Source of the DNA: Gautieria morchelliformis
Taxonomy: Eukaryota > Basidiomycota > Agaricomycetes > Gomphales > Gomphaceae
Reading direction: 5' to 3'
DNA: 64,000 bases
Assembly: GCA_015179125.1 (NCBI GenBank)
Contig: WHVA01000025.1
Span: 1-64,000 of the forward strand
The translations under genes were made by a program, and so were the position numbers. Each line of letters begins with the position of its first letter. The first letter of the stretch is position 1. Below, one piece after another: positions 1-11,395 of this stretch. The notes under the pieces are model-generated. The model made no database searches and was not told the origin of the DNA. It saw only the letters and a list, made by a program, of their open reading frames with translations.

Positions 1-1032
1 ACCCGATGTGGTTCCGCGGCCCATCGAGGATGTGGGGGCCATAGACATGCGGAAGCCGTGGCAGGAAGGGCCCAACGGCAAGAAGGTGAGTACCGTCGTT
101 GACTGGTCATGGACGCTGCTGACTTGTATAGTATAAACGCATGTTGTTCTCGTACCACCCTACCGACTTGTCCCTATACAGGTACAAGCTCGCCGACGGC
201 GGACCTCGTGAGTGGCAACTCGTGACAAAGGCCGAGGCGAGGTGCGCGCGCTGCAAAGAGCGCGACTATACATGCCTTCGGGCTGTTAGCCTCGACTTCG
301 GCCTCGCTGACCAGGGTGCCTGCGTGTGGTGCAGGACACGCTCTTTGGGCTGTAGTATAGCCCATGGTCGTCGTAGCAAGGCGACCCCAGGAAAGGGTCA
401 GGCGAGTACCGTGGGCAAGAAGCGGGCAAGGAGCGAGGACACCGAGGATGGACCGGGGCCAAGGAAAGAGGCCAAGGTTCGGGACGAGGTTGAAGATGAC
501 AATGACTCAAGTGACTGGGTCGAGCGGAACCTTGAGACGAGGGTGGAGCAGATGGAAGCGAGGTTGAGCGAGGAGAAGGGTAAGGGGTCAGAGGGAGCGA
601 GGCAGAGTGAGGGGAAGGAAGCCGAGGTAGTGGAAACCGAGGTGGAAGGTCGGAGGGCGAAGAAAGACAAGAAATCGAAAAGGTCGGAGTGAAGTGCGGA
701 GATGAGGGAGTTGATAGTGGCTGTGAGGGATGTAGGACAGAAGGTTGGCGAGGTTGGGGAAAGGGTGTGTGAGTTGTTGGGGGAGTTTAGGGCGGCGAAT
801 GATAGGATGAACAGGGCGGATGTGGAGTTCATGAGGATAAGGAGGAGGTGGAATTACTTGAAGCGGATGCAGGAGGAGGTGGAATTACTTGAAGCGGATG
901 CAGGAGGCGAGAGGCTTGGCGGATTATGGGGGACATGGGGGTATGGTGGAGCGAAGTAGCAGTAGTAATGAGGAGGAGTCAGGCGAGGGTAGCGAGGAGA
1001 GCGATGGAGAGGATATGAGGATGTTGGAGTAA
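1..1032 (+). pseudogene. GypA antisense Zn2Cys6-like gene, broken, 5' partial
   Basis: This is the decayed sister of the intact gene at 28861-30001 and lies antisense to the GypA gag-pol. The end of exon 1 runs to 85. A 46-bp intron (donor GTGAGT at 86, acceptor TAG ending at 131) has the same length as in the sister copy, and exon 2 starts at 132. Exon 2 encodes two cysteine triplets with spacing C-x2-C-x6-C, 15 residues apart, as in fungal Zn2Cys6 clusters, followed by a charged, probably coiled-coil tail. Two lesions are plain. A CGA codon has become TGA at 690-692, and a 31-bp tandem duplication (about 844-905) shifts the frame. The original frame then resumes and ends at the TAA at 1030-1032. 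The promoter and most of exon 1 lie left of the window. A DNA-binding role is inferred only from cysteine spacing. Confidence 0.75.
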
Positions 1033-1143
1033 ACTAACTAAGGGAATAATGGAATTTCTTGGATTTTATTGATTTTTGTTGTTCGATTGTGAGGGGATTT
1101 TGTTATCTAACTACTGGGTTCTGGGGGTTAAACAAGGAAACGA

Positions 1144-4100
1144 TCATAGAGCAGTCAAAGGTCCCGGCTTGCCCGGATAAGACTCGTGGAAGTCGGTGAC
1201 CAGCTCCGAGGCATGATCAAGCTCGGAAGCGAGGATCCATGAGGTTTCTTCGTCAGTACCTTCATAACCAGTCCACCTAACCAGATACAGCAGTTTGCAG
1301 CTCTTCCGTCTATTATCGATCTTGGAGTCGAGGATCTCCGAGACTTCGAACTCGGGCTCGCCGTCAATGACAACTGGGGGTGGAGGAGGCTGAACTCGGT
1401 TTGGGATGGTGTTGGGCGAGGCTGGTTCGAGCATGGATACGTGGAATACTGGATGGACTGAATGCATGTGTTCTGGAAGTCGAAGGGTGAAGGAGTGAGT
1501 ACCCGCTCGGGAAATGATCTCAAAAGGACCCAAAAACTTCTCGGCAAGCTTCTTGGTAGGCCGAGTTGTTTGGAAGTACTGTGCCTTTACAAAGGAGAGG
1601 GATCCTATTTGGAAATCAGGAGCGGGTTTGTGGCGAACATTGGCCGAGGCTTGGTAGGTCTTCTGAGCCTCGAGGATGGCGCGGTGAAGTTCCTGGTGTA
1701 GCTCGTCCAGGTCAACCACGAAGTCTCGAGCTCGTGCTGAAGCGAGGTCGTGCTCGGGGTGGACTGCGAGGTTCGGGTGGTAACCCTTATTAGCAAAGAA
1801 TGGAGATATGCCGGTGGTTGCGCTAGGCGCATTGTTGTAAGCGAACTCGGCGAGGGGAAGGAGTGAAGCCCAATTGGACTGTTGATAGTTGCAGTATATC
1901 CTGAGGTACTGTTCCAAGGTCTGGTTAGCACGCTCGGTTTGACCGTCACCCTTGGGATGATATCCCGAGGTAAAATGCAACCGCATGTCCAAGGCCTTCC
2001 CTAGAGAACGCCAGAAGTGCGAGATGAACTCGGAACCCCTGTCCGAGGTGACGTGTGAGGGGACTCCATGCTTGGAAAAGACATGAAGGACGAAGAGGTG
2101 AGCAAGCTCTTGCGAGGTTATCTTGTCGGTGGTTGGAATGAAGATAACCTGCTTAGTGAAGTGGTCAACAATCACTAGTATGGAGGTGAACTCGGATGAA
2201 GGGGGGAGCTGCTCAATGAAATCCATAGAGATGGAATTCCAAGGCTTCTCGGGAACAGGAAGTTGTTTGAGGAGACCATAGGGCTTGTGACGTTGCGGCT
2301 TGCTTCGCATACAAGTGGTACATGTCTTGCAATACTCCTTGACAAAGGATCTAATCCCTGGCCAAGTGTAGTCTCGTCGGATCAGCTCCAAGGTCTTGTT
2401 GACCCCGAAGTGCCCTGAGAGAATATGATTGTGCTTGTATTGCAGGATGCGAAGTCGAAGGTCTTGGGCCGCTGGAACATAGGTTTGGTTGTCCAGCTTG
2501 AGAAAGCCCTCGGGGTCTGTGGTCCACCTCGGGTCATTAACCAAGCCGAGGTGCAACTTGGCTATGGGGTCCGCGGGGAGGTTCGCTAGGATGTCAGCTC
2601 GGATCTGCTCGGTATCAAGCATCGAAGCGGCTCGGAGTACGACGGGAGCGAGGTTAGTAGCCCTAAGGGACGATGCCAGCTGCTGTTGAGTAAACACTGG
2701 CCGTAGGTTCTGTGGGTTTATGGTGGCATAGTCGCTATTCCCCTCTTTAAGGTAGACGTCCCATCATCTAGTGAGAGAGTCAGGCTTCGTTCCGAGACGA
2801 CCAGGTCGGAAACGGATGGCGAGGTTGAATTGGGAGAGGTATTCTGACCATCGAGCTTGTCGACGGGTCAAGAGCTTCGTAGTTGAAAAGTATTCGAGGT
2901 TCTTGTGATCAGTGATAACGTTGACAGGGTCGCCAGAGCCCTCAAGGTAGTGTCGCCAGCGTTGAAACACTTCAAAAATTGCTAGGAGCTCCTTGTCATG
3001 AACATCGTAGTTGAGCTCTGTAGAGGTGAATGTGCGGGAGTGAAAGGCGACAGGGTGAAGTTCGCCTTCCGAGGTTCGCAGTGATAAGATTGCCACTAAG
3101 GCATAATCTGAAGCATCAGTCTCTACGATTAGTGGAAGGTCAGGAATCCAGTGCATAAGGATAGGAGCGGTAGTGAACACCCTCTTCAACAGGTTGAAAG
3201 CCTGTCGACAATCCTCGGAAAAGTTCCAGGGGGTACCCTTGCGGGTGAGTCGGGTGAGAGGAATGGTGATGTCGGAGTAGTTGTGAATGAAACGTCGGTA
3301 GAAGTTCGCGAAACCGAGGAAAGACTGGATGTCGCGAACTTTGCGAGGTTCAGGCCAGTCTTGAATGACCTTTACCTTGTCATCCGCCATAGTGAGGCCC
3401 TCGGAAGAGAGTATATAGCCGAGGAATTCAACCGAGTCGCGATGAAACTCGCATTTGTCTTCTTTGGCGAAGAGGTTGTTGAGTCGCAGTCGTCGCAAGA
3501 CTTCCTTGACATGTTCAACATGTTTGGAGGGGTCACTGGAGTAGATTAGAATGTCATCCAAGTATACCACCACACAAACGTCCAAAAGGTCGGCGAAAAT
3601 CTTGTTCATGAATCTCTGGAAAGCAGCAGGGCCGTTAGTGAGACCAAATGGCATAACCAACCATTCAAAAGACCCATAGCAAGTCCTGAAGGCGGTTTTC
3701 CATTCGTCACCCTCGGCCACCCTTACGAGGTGGTAAGCGTGACGAAGGTCGTATAGATGCGAGCATTCTTTGGAGCATCAAGTAAGTCAGCAATCAATGG
3801 CAATGGATACCGATCTTTTTTGAGATCTTGTTTAAACCTCGGAAGTCGACACACAACCGAAGTGAGCCATCTTTTTTGCGAACAAACAATACCGGTGCAC
3901 CATGAGGCGAGCGTGAAGGGCGGATGAAACCGATGTTCAAGTGCTTGTCGATGAACTCGCGAAGTGCTTTGACTTTGGAAGCTGAGAGGGAGTAGATGGG
4001 ACCGATAGGCGGTGAGGTCCCTTCTTCAAGGTTGATCTTGATATCGTGCGGTTGATGGGGGCTAGAGTGTCAGCGCGTGCTTTGCTGAACACATCTGCAA

Positions 4101-4856
4101 ATTCGTGATATACTTCGGGAACATGTTTTTTAACGTTCTCCGAAAGCTCGGGAGAGCTTTCTCCCGATGTTGCTCCTTGGGCGAGGGGCTCATGCGAGGC
4201 CAGATTGAGCTGAAACACTTCGGACCCTTCCAATCTAGACGCACGCATGAAAGCGGGTGCATTGATTAGGGAAACGAGCGGTGCTTGCAACTTCAGAGGC
4301 GAGTTCTGAGGCGAGGTCAAAGGCGGGGGTGAAGATGCCGTAGGCGAGGTCGAAGTCATAGCCGAAGCTGAGCGGGCTGACGTCGCCGTGGTCGCTGGAG
4401 TCGTAGTTAGGTCGATGGTCTTGAAAGTAATACTGCCCAATACCCAGTCAATCGACGGATTGTAGCGGGTGAGCCAGTTGTGGCCAAGTACCACCGAGCA
4501 ACTCGAGTCAAGTGAGGTTACATAGAAGGTAACCCATTGTTGTTCGCCAGTCGGAAAGCAGATACAGAGGTCTAGAGCTTAGGTAATGGTAGTGTTAGTA
4601 CTACCGTCAAATAGTTTCAAGGGTATAGGGGAGACAGGATAAGCAGGCATAGAGTACTTCTGGACAAATCTGGATTCAATAAAACAGTCTGAGGACCCGC
4701 AGTCAACTAATGCAACAAAAGCGACGTTGGGAAGCGAAGGCGAGGTTAGATCTACATTAAGGGAATCTTTGGACAATGAATGAGAAGCGGCACTGAGTCT
4801 GAGTACACGGGTGAGGTTACCGCAATCCTCGGATCGTGTGGTTCCGAGGTTGCTAC
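1144..4856 (-). pseudogene. pol: GypA pol (PR-RT-RNase H-IN-chromodomain), broken
   Basis: Polyprotein remains read from 4856 down to 1144. The protease segment (about 4776-4579) has the active-site triad as D-C-G. RT (3720 downward) keeps YLDD. RNase H keeps the TDASDY and DHKNLEYF motifs. The integrase (2697 downward) has the H-H-C-C zinc region, MDFIEQLP, SDRGSEF and GQTERANQ. It ends in a chromodomain with LVRWTGYEG. Compared with GypB there is a CAA to TAA stop at 4579-4581, a CGA to TGA stop at 2764-2766, a frame break near 4040, and a 7-bp deletion near 3752. The pol frame is -1 relative to gag, as in the sister copy. Confidence 0.88.
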
Positions 4857-6085
4857 CTATTTTTTCACCTCCGTAATGGAGGCTGAAGTTCCCTCGTTGG
4901 GGGTCTTCGCTGCCCGACCTTCAGAACCGCTACCGCTGGTAGACTTGTTCTTCGGGCAGTCCTTGACGATGTGGCCTTTGGTGCCGCAAAGTAGACAAAG
5001 GCCTTGGTCGACCCGACCTTGGCGTTCCTCGGGAAGTAGTTTGCCATCCTTCCCGAGCTTGCTCGATATGTCGGGCTGGCTCTTGTTGTTCGAAGAGTTG
5101 TTGTTGGAACCCTTGCCGTTGTTGTTAGTCTTGTTGCGGTTCTTATTGTTGTTGGAACCGCTGAAGACTGGTTGTTGTTAGTGGCATTGCTGCTGGACTG
5201 ATTAGTGGCACGTGCAGGCTGGGAGCTACGACCATTGATCATGGCGTCATATTCCTTACGCTCCCAGTAACGACTGTCGCATTCCAGCGCGAAGTTCCTA
5301 AGCTCGGCGAGGCTGCGGAATCGAGGGAAGTGAAGTAAGTCGTCCTTGATTCGTTTGGCCAAGCCCTTGTAGGCGAAGTGTCAGAGGGCCGCGTCGTTCC
5401 ACTGAGTCCGAGTCGAAGCTTGGGCGAAGTCGATAAAGAATCACGCGGCCTTGCGGTGCTCTTTCATAACGATCTTCTTGAGGTCAATCTCGGCTTGGGC
5501 AGCATTGTCGTATGGGCCGAAGTTGAGCTCGAGCTCGGCCTTGAAGCTGTCCCAGTCCTTGAGCCAATCTGGCTCAGGTTGGACTTCGCCGAGGATTGCC
5601 AGCTCAAAATACTGTAGAGCTGAGCTGGACAGGTAAGAAATAGCATACTGCACCTTCGAGGCCCCAGTCTTGAAAGCTGTGGGACGATCTCGGAAGTTGA
5701 GTACGCATTGAAGGAAGAAGGTGCGAAGCTTGGCCTGGTCAGTACTGTCATAACTATCCGGTTCCTTGACCTTGGCTCGTGCTTCGGACTCGCGAGGTTT
5801 CGCGAGTTTGATGAACACTCGACGCATTAGCTCGTTGTCCTCGAGGTCACCGAAGTCCTCGGGTGGCAGGTTGGGGATATCCCGATCGTTGTCAGAACCT
5901 CCAGAGCCATCACCTGGATCACCTGAAGGGTCACCGGGGTCAGCCCTACCTTTGCCTTTGTTACTAGGCTCGGCGGGGTCTGCGAGGGGTATCCCCGGGG
6001 ACGGTGGTGAATCGTCGGGGGCTTCTGAGAAACATTGTTGTTCTGATATACCCCGAAGGGTGCGAGAGCGAGTTATCATGGACAT
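4857..6085 (-). pseudogene. gag: GypA gag, broken
   Basis: The start is placed at the ATG at 6085-6083 (MSMITRSRTL), which matches the GypB gag start; the upstream reading is LTR sequence. The product would be a retrotransposon capsid protein ending in a CCHC knuckle (CLLCGTKGHVVKDC in the sister). CGA codons have become TGA at 5441-5443 and 5381-5383, and one base is lost near 5162, just after an Asn/Gln/Ser-rich stretch. The gag stop TAG at 4859-4857 is preceded by six A on the coding strand, the same context as in GypB. Confidence 0.88.
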
Positions 6086-6129
6086 AGTGAAGAAAAGGGA
6101 TACGTAGGGTGTAAGCAGTCTGAAAATAC

Positions 6130-6679
6130 TGTTACGATACGATCCGTCGTAAGGTTGACCGAGGTCGGGAGCGAAACCCAAGGTACGGCCCAAGGTTACG
6201 GGGCGAGGTTTGGATGGGGAAGTCGGAGAGGGACTAGGCTTCAGCTTATGTGCTGCGCCGACCCTATGCACGAGTCCCAACTTCGGAGGCAAACAAATAA
6301 GAGGCGAGGTTTGGCTTAAGAGGCAAGGCTTAGAAACTAACTAAGGATCGAAGTTATACGATAGTTGATTTTCAGACTGAGGAGTAGGAATGCATACAGG
6401 AGGGTTTATATATGGGGCGAGGGTACGAGTCAGGGGCAAACATATTAGTGGAGATCAGGGTGAGGTCAGGGCGAGGTAATATATGAATGATGCATGATGG
6501 AGTGGAATCAGTAACTAAGGGGATACGGGCATGGGATCAAGGTCGGATATGAGCTCTAGCTCGGGCTTGGGCTCGGGCACAGGATAAGAATCATATGTAC
6601 TCGGGCATGAGTATCACAAGGCTCGGGCTCGGAAGAAGGTTATACCGGTAAGTAACCTGCCAAAGGCCAGGTTCTTACA
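6130..6679 (-). repeat. GypA 5' LTR (550 bp)
   Basis: It begins TGTAAG at 6679 and ends CGTAACA at 6130 (coding orientation), close in sequence to the 563-bp GypB LTRs. The CAGTCTGAAAAT stretch in the LTR is complementary to the PBS that starts 2 nt inside the element (plus-strand 6117-6128), as in GypB. Confidence 0.9.
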
Positions 6680-6864
6680 CTAGTTGTAGGTCATGTTGAG
6701 AGTCTTTGAGTGTCGATTGGGCTATAGAGATCAGGTCGCGGCTTTGGTGCAGGGCATTGAGAGAGATTGTCGCTGTTTTTGCAGCCTTGGTCTTAGGGAG
6801 AGCAATTCCATGTATCAGAATACTAAGCTGTTCTAGTATAGTTGCTAAAGATGCTGCAGTAGAC
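6680..6864 (-). other. Open fragment between GypA and a solo LTR
   Basis: About 60 codons stay open on the minus strand between the GypA LTR and the copia LTR. The peptide is rich in Ala, Leu, Ile and Ser and could be helical. I do not recognise it. It is too short and too boxed in by mobile DNA to call a gene. Confidence 0.2.
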
Positions 6865-7318
6865 TGTTGGGTGCATTTATGCTCCTGCACCAAAATCAAG
6901 CATAATATGTTCGATTTATTGTATGGTGTTTCAATCTCTTCTCATATTGTTCTTGTACCATGCATTCACTTCTCTGTTTATTTTCGAAATTTTCCAGTCA
7001 CTCCCTATCTCTCCATTTCATTCTGTTATTCCTATTTTCACAGGCGGCTGCACCCAGCGGAGTTTGAAATGACTTCGACGCGCGAGCCCTTGGGCGCTAA
7101 AGGGCCGGGTGCACGTATATGCTCTCTGAGACAGAATAATACTCCTCTCCCAGTGACAATAAATTCACTGAGAGAGGCGAGTGGTATCTTTCATATTTAC
7201 ATAGCATGTTGACTGAAAATCATGTAGTATATTTGATTCTAGGTATTGTATTAATATAACAGTGACAATAAATTCACTGAGAGAGTATATTTGATTCTAG
7301 CTTTCTAAGAACTCTACA
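6865..7318 (+). repeat. Diverged solo copia LTR
   Basis: It begins TGTTGGGTGCATTTATGCTC, the same start as the copia LTRs at 11993-12490 and 16752-17188 but in the opposite orientation, and ends near CTCTACA at 7318. The 3' part is diverged and holds two copies of a CAGTGACAATAAATTCACTG motif. No matching 5-bp target duplication was found, so the borders are approximate. Confidence 0.7.
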
Positions 7319-7372
7319 GAACCTTCCCTGCCATAACCCCGAGTTGCTAACATAGACTGCACTGGGAGTTTA

Positions 7373-8934
7373 TCAGGTGGCGTACATGAACCGAGAAGCA
7401 CAGTCAGCAAGTGCATTGTCAGAGGAGGAAAGCCAAGAAGAAGAATAAGAAAACTCAAGCTGCGCTGCCAGCATGACTATCAAATGGAGAGTTGACATGA
7501 TGTGGAGCGACCGATTGGAGTTGTTCTCAATAGCTTGAACATCCACCTGATTATCCACATGAAAGATCACATGCTTGTGATGCCAAAGATGTCCCCAGCG
7601 TAGGATGGCCTGGAGGACAGCATAGATCTCTTTAAACTGGATATCCCAATGCCTGAAGCGTCGAGGCACTCTGCACGAGAACCATTCACTGCCAAAGACA
7701 CCCCCTAATCCCTTCTTCCCACTCGCATCTGTATACATGTGCACAGGAGAATAAGCTGGTGGTAGAAGGCGTATACCATTCCAAGCGAATGCGTAAGTAT
7801 GCCACCAGCGGATCTCGGCCGTTACATAAGCGGGCAGATGATGGACTGAATGCTGTGACGTGAATGAGCAGGAGAAGCTGATAAGATAGTGAAGGAAAGC
7901 TCTGGAATGGGGGATGACCTGAGAACAGAACTGCAGAAAACCAATAAGCTGCTGCAACTCAAGCAACGAGCTGCGTCGACGCGCAATCCAACTCTGCAGC
8001 AGATGCCATAAATAGACCAATTTTTCTGGTGGGAGGTGAGCCTCTATAAGATTGGAATCGATCTCGAGGCCCAAGTATTCGGCCTGGGTTGATGGCCATA
8101 AAGTCTTCTCATGTTGAAAGAATAGACCAAGTACCGACCCTAAGCCTTGAATCCATTCAACTGCTTTATTAGCAACAGTCAAAGAAGTTGAAGGCCTGAA
8201 AAGTGGCAGAAAATCATCCAGGTAATGCTTTAGTTGCCCAGGAATATGTCTCAGAATAATCCAGTGCAGAGCCTCGGCAAAGAGGTTGAAAATGTATGGC
8301 ACGGATTTAAGCCCAAAACTCAGCACAATGGGGTGATAAAGGAGCCCTGCCAATGAAAACCCAACAAGGACCAATCCTCGGGGCGGACAGGAATATGGTG
8401 GAAAGCGTCTTTCAGGTCTAACTTCTCCAAAAGCGTTCCACGACCAAAGAAGGCAACAGTCTGAACCGCTTGTTCAAAAGCCTTATACTTGATATGACCT
8501 TGCTCATCCAGTATTCCATCATTAACAGAAACACCATGAGGCCATGAAAGATGATTAATAAGCCGACGCTTCGAGGGGTTGCGAGGATGCATAACAGAAC
8601 TGGGGGGAGAACAGCGAAATGCAGGGAGTGGAGGGGTCAGGTACGGTCCCAGAGCCTGGTGCCTAGTCACTAGGCCCTTAACAGCATTGGACACGAAGGT
8701 AGGATGTTCCTCAGCACTCCTAAGATTGCGACAAGACTGATCATAATGGTCTCCTGAGAACCCAAGATTGGCACCAAATTCTATTATGTGCAGCAAGGAG
8801 TCAACAAACTGCCAGTCAGGATAGTCTCTAAGATAAAAATTCCAAGCATCCTTCACCAGAGTACTCATGACACGAGGAAGCCTGGTGGCAGACAATGGCA
8901 CAGCGTTGCAGCGCGGATCGGTATTGGGACGCAT
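7373..8934 (-). pseudogene. DIRS/Ngaro-like RT-RNase H, frameshifted
   Basis: Two minus-strand open stretches (8934-8320 and 8374-7373) join across a small frame break near 8320. The RT has LDLKDAFHHIPV, then SFGLKSVPYIFN and the catalytic HYLDDF motif. RNase H follows with YTDASGKKGLGG, the FKEIYAVLQA helix, HVDNQ and a C-terminal DNALADCASR. LDLKDAFHHI followed by HYLDD is typical of tyrosine-recombinase retroelements (DIRS, Ngaro) rather than Gypsy or copia, as I recall those families. The recombinase expected downstream is not visible; the coding part ends about 50 bp from the copia LTR at 6865-7318, so the 3' end was probably lost. Without the recombinase, family placement is moderate. 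Confidence 0.65.
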
Positions 8935-9129
8935 GGGGGGTGGAGGACCGGGAGGGAAAAACTCAGCATGGGGTAGAGCGTCAACAACAGGGAGGGGTAA
9001 AGAAGCATGGCAAGAAGGTAAAGAAGGGGCATTAGGACGGGAAATTGACCGGTCAAAAAGGTCCCATGGGAAAGGACGAGGGGTGGACAGATTTGACAGG
9101 AGCCCACTCGCCCTGCCGACATCCTAATC

Positions 9130-10624
9130 TGAGTTATCCACTTTCTTTGTACAAGCAGATCTCCCATGATCGGAGCTGCCGCAGACCTTGCATTTGTGGA
9201 TGCGACCCTGTGCTCAGGGAGAAGAGCACTTGCCAGATTGGAAGGCAAAGCAAGGCTGCTTCACAGTTGAAGACGAGCCAGACTGAGAGACTTTAGATGA
9301 AGTGGCCTTGGGGTTCCCATAGAGGTAAAGCGAAGCGAGCCATCGTTCTCCATCCTGAATAATCTCCCTCACACATCTCTGCCAGGTGGCGGTTATGGAA
9401 CATAAAATGGTACTGGAGCACCAAGGACCACTCCTATCTCATATAGATTTGATACAGGATGCGCAGGTACTCCGAGCAACCGTATGTGACTTGATGGATG
9501 GTTTCCTGAAGATATGACGAAGAATTGGAGTAGCTCGAAATAGGTTACCAAGGGATCATAAAGAGCACGAAAAGACGGGTAATCCTTGGGGAGGCGTCCC
9601 TCTCCTGCTGGGTGAATTCTCCCTCGTCCAAAATCGCAAATGTCTTCGGATTTGGCTTCTCCTTCATGGTGGTATCGAGTTTGTAGAGATGACCAGGCCG
9701 AAACTCATGTCGAGCGATAGCCAGCCACAGCGCAGACTCAATGTGAGAGAAGGTTCGGTCAAGAGACATACCTAATGCCGGGTTAAGGGATACCGGTGGC
9801 ATGAAAGAAGTCCCTTGTAGCGATGGGGGTGCAGAGGAAGGGAGTGACAACGCGACGTTGGGAGGCAATAGAGAAACGGCTGGCTGCGGCAGTGACTGAG
9901 GTTGCTGCTGCGGCAATGGGGTCGACTGCTGTTGCAGCGTCAAGGACGGCAGGGACTGCTGCGGCATTGAGGACGGCAGGGACTGCTGCGGCGTTGAGGA
10001 CGGCAGGGACTGCTGCGGCGTTGAGGACGGCAGGGACTGCTGTGGCGTTGAGGACGGCAGGGACTGCTGTGGCGTTGAGGACGGCAGGGACTGCTGTGGC
10101 GTTGAGGACGGCAGGGACTGCTGCAGCGTTGAAGATGGCAGGGACTGCTGCGGCGTTGAGGACGGCAGGGACTGCTGCGGCGTTGAGGACGGCAGGGACT
10201 GCTGTGGCGTTGAGGATGGCAGGGACTGCTGCAGCGTTGAAGATGGCAGGGACTGCTGCGGCGTTGGAGACGGCAGGGACTGCTGCTGAGGCGCCCCCTG
10301 AGTTGCTTGCTGTGACTGTTGCAGTAATGAAAGCAACGTTGCCACAGATGTCTCCAACAACGTAATACACTGGTCCGTCGAGGAAGTTGGTGGAAAAGGG
10401 GGAGTGGGCCCTGACCCAGCAGCAGAAGGAGTGTCCGGCTGAGGTGAAGGAGTGGGAATGGTATCAGGAGCAGAGCGAGCAGGTTGCTTCTCCTGGGACC
10501 GAGAGTTGGGCGGTGCAGTGCCGTCGTGAGGAGCTATCGATGAGTTTCCTATTTGAAAGGATGGGACTGAGTGACAGAAGATTGTGCCATTGCGCAGAGC
10601 CACGGCGGTCAGATACCTGTGCAA
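9130..10624 (-). pseudogene. DIRS/Ngaro-like gag with P-Q-S repeats
   Basis: A minus-strand ORF from 10624 to 9545 is low-complexity in its first two thirds (Pro, Gln, Ser) and has a more ordered end (MSLDRTFSHIESALWLAIAR, then EFTQQERDASPRITRL). Beyond its stop, in another frame near 9145-9200, lies the knuckle CKVCGSSDHGRSAC (C-x2-C-x4-H-x4-C). Position upstream of the RT on the same strand and the zinc knuckle fit a gag protein. The frame is broken between the two parts. The homology call rests on context more than on sequence. Confidence 0.5.
9951..10300 (-). repeat. 27-bp minisatellite, about 13 units, inside gag
   Basis: A 27-bp unit (coding strand: Pro-Gln-Gln-Ser-Leu-Pro-Ser-Ser-Thr) is repeated about 13 times with few substitutions (Pro/Leu at unit position 1, Thr/Met at the end). 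Its length is a multiple of three, so the gag frame is kept, but the same property opens all other frames and creates long spurious ORFs on both strands. Confidence 0.9.
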
Positions 10625-10958
10625 AAAATCGAGAGCTCGAAGCCTTAACGGCTATCGAGTGCGATATGAGTGAGAAGGACGCGGAGAAAAGGGGAGAGTA
10701 AGAAGGGATGTATATATACTATCAGAGACAATAGAACTCCATGACAATAGAACTCTATGGACAGTGGACAATGCGGTCTATGACAATGTGATAGACCCTG
10801 AACAAGGTGTCCCTTGTCCATTCCACCTGTTGTCCTGTGCAGGACTAGAAAAAAAAAGCTTATGTCATTTCAACTTCCACAGAGTTATATAAGCTCGTTC
10901 TTTCCCCGCACTCTCATCTTCATCATCCAAACCAGCCCCCGCACTCTCACCTTCCAAA
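10625..10958. other. Leader between gag remains and candidate gene
   Basis: Holds short direct repeats of GACAATAGAACTC (near 10724 and 10743), possibly part of the terminal sequence of the DIRS-like element, then a TATATAA at about 10886-10892 and a pyrimidine-rich stretch that looks like the promoter and 5' leader of the candidate gene at 10959. Confidence 0.35.
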
Positions 10959-11395
10959 ATGGATGTCGTCCAGCTCGAGCTTGTATTCCCCGGAACAGGT
11001 CGAGAGTGCGTACTTGTAGCTTCTCACCAATCTCGTGTTCATGTTGCTTCTCTAGCTCAACGTTGTTTCTCCTCAGGTGGCAATTAAACAGAAGGTGCTG
11101 AAGGTAATCTTTCCACCTTAATGAGATCTCCTTATTGACATTCTTTATGCTATTCAGGCCTCGTCTTCGACTGCTGTCTCTGCCCCCACTGTAAGGAAGT
11201 CCAAGCGGCAGGACATACCACCCCAGGTTATCCATGTGCTGCATCCTCTTGCATCATTACTCACCCTCTTTCTCTTCTACACAGCCCGATACCATGACTA
11301 AGTTGATCATCTCATTGTATTCCTATGCCTCTTTCGCACATCCAAGCTCTTACTTATGCTTTCCGCCATGATTCCCTCTCAGTCTCTGCATGCAT
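10959..11395 (+). CDS. Candidate small spliced gene, unrecognised
   Basis: A TATATAA lies about 70 bp before an ATG in a good context (aaaATGg), with a CT-rich leader between them, as in many basidiomycete promoters. A reading of MDVVQLELVFPGTGREC, VAIKQKVLK and ASSSTAVSAPTVRKSKRQ is kept in phase by two introns with GT-AG ends (about 11010-11076 and a 54-bp one starting GTAATC near 11106). The 3' end is unsure: the last exon may run on to a stop near 11300 or splice again to end near 11370-11395. No domain is recognised. It may be a decayed host gene or part of a mobile element. Confidence 0.3.

Larger units (their letters stand above)
1..6679 (-). mobile_element. GypA: Gypsy chromovirus, decayed, 3' LTR outside window
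   Basis: Minus-strand Gypsy element of the same family as GypB (23210-30737). The order is 5' LTR (6130-6679), gag, pol with protease, RT, RNase H, integrase and chromodomain, then the antisense accessory gene. By comparison with GypB, the 3' LTR should begin roughly 300 bp left of position 1. The coding part carries at least three nonsense changes and several small deletions relative to GypB, so it cannot make its proteins. The 5 bp outside the 5' LTR are CTAGT (6680-6684); the matching duplication cannot be checked here. Confidence 0.9.

Noticed and set aside
5441-6292. A longer GypA gag start at 6292 (MPPKLG)
   Set aside because: The extra 69 codons read through the LTR end and primer site. 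The sister element shows the start at MSMITRSR.
9783-10370. Long Ala/Val/Thr-rich open frames on both strands
   Set aside because: They are other readings of the 27-bp minisatellite in the DIRS-like gag and have no start context or domain.
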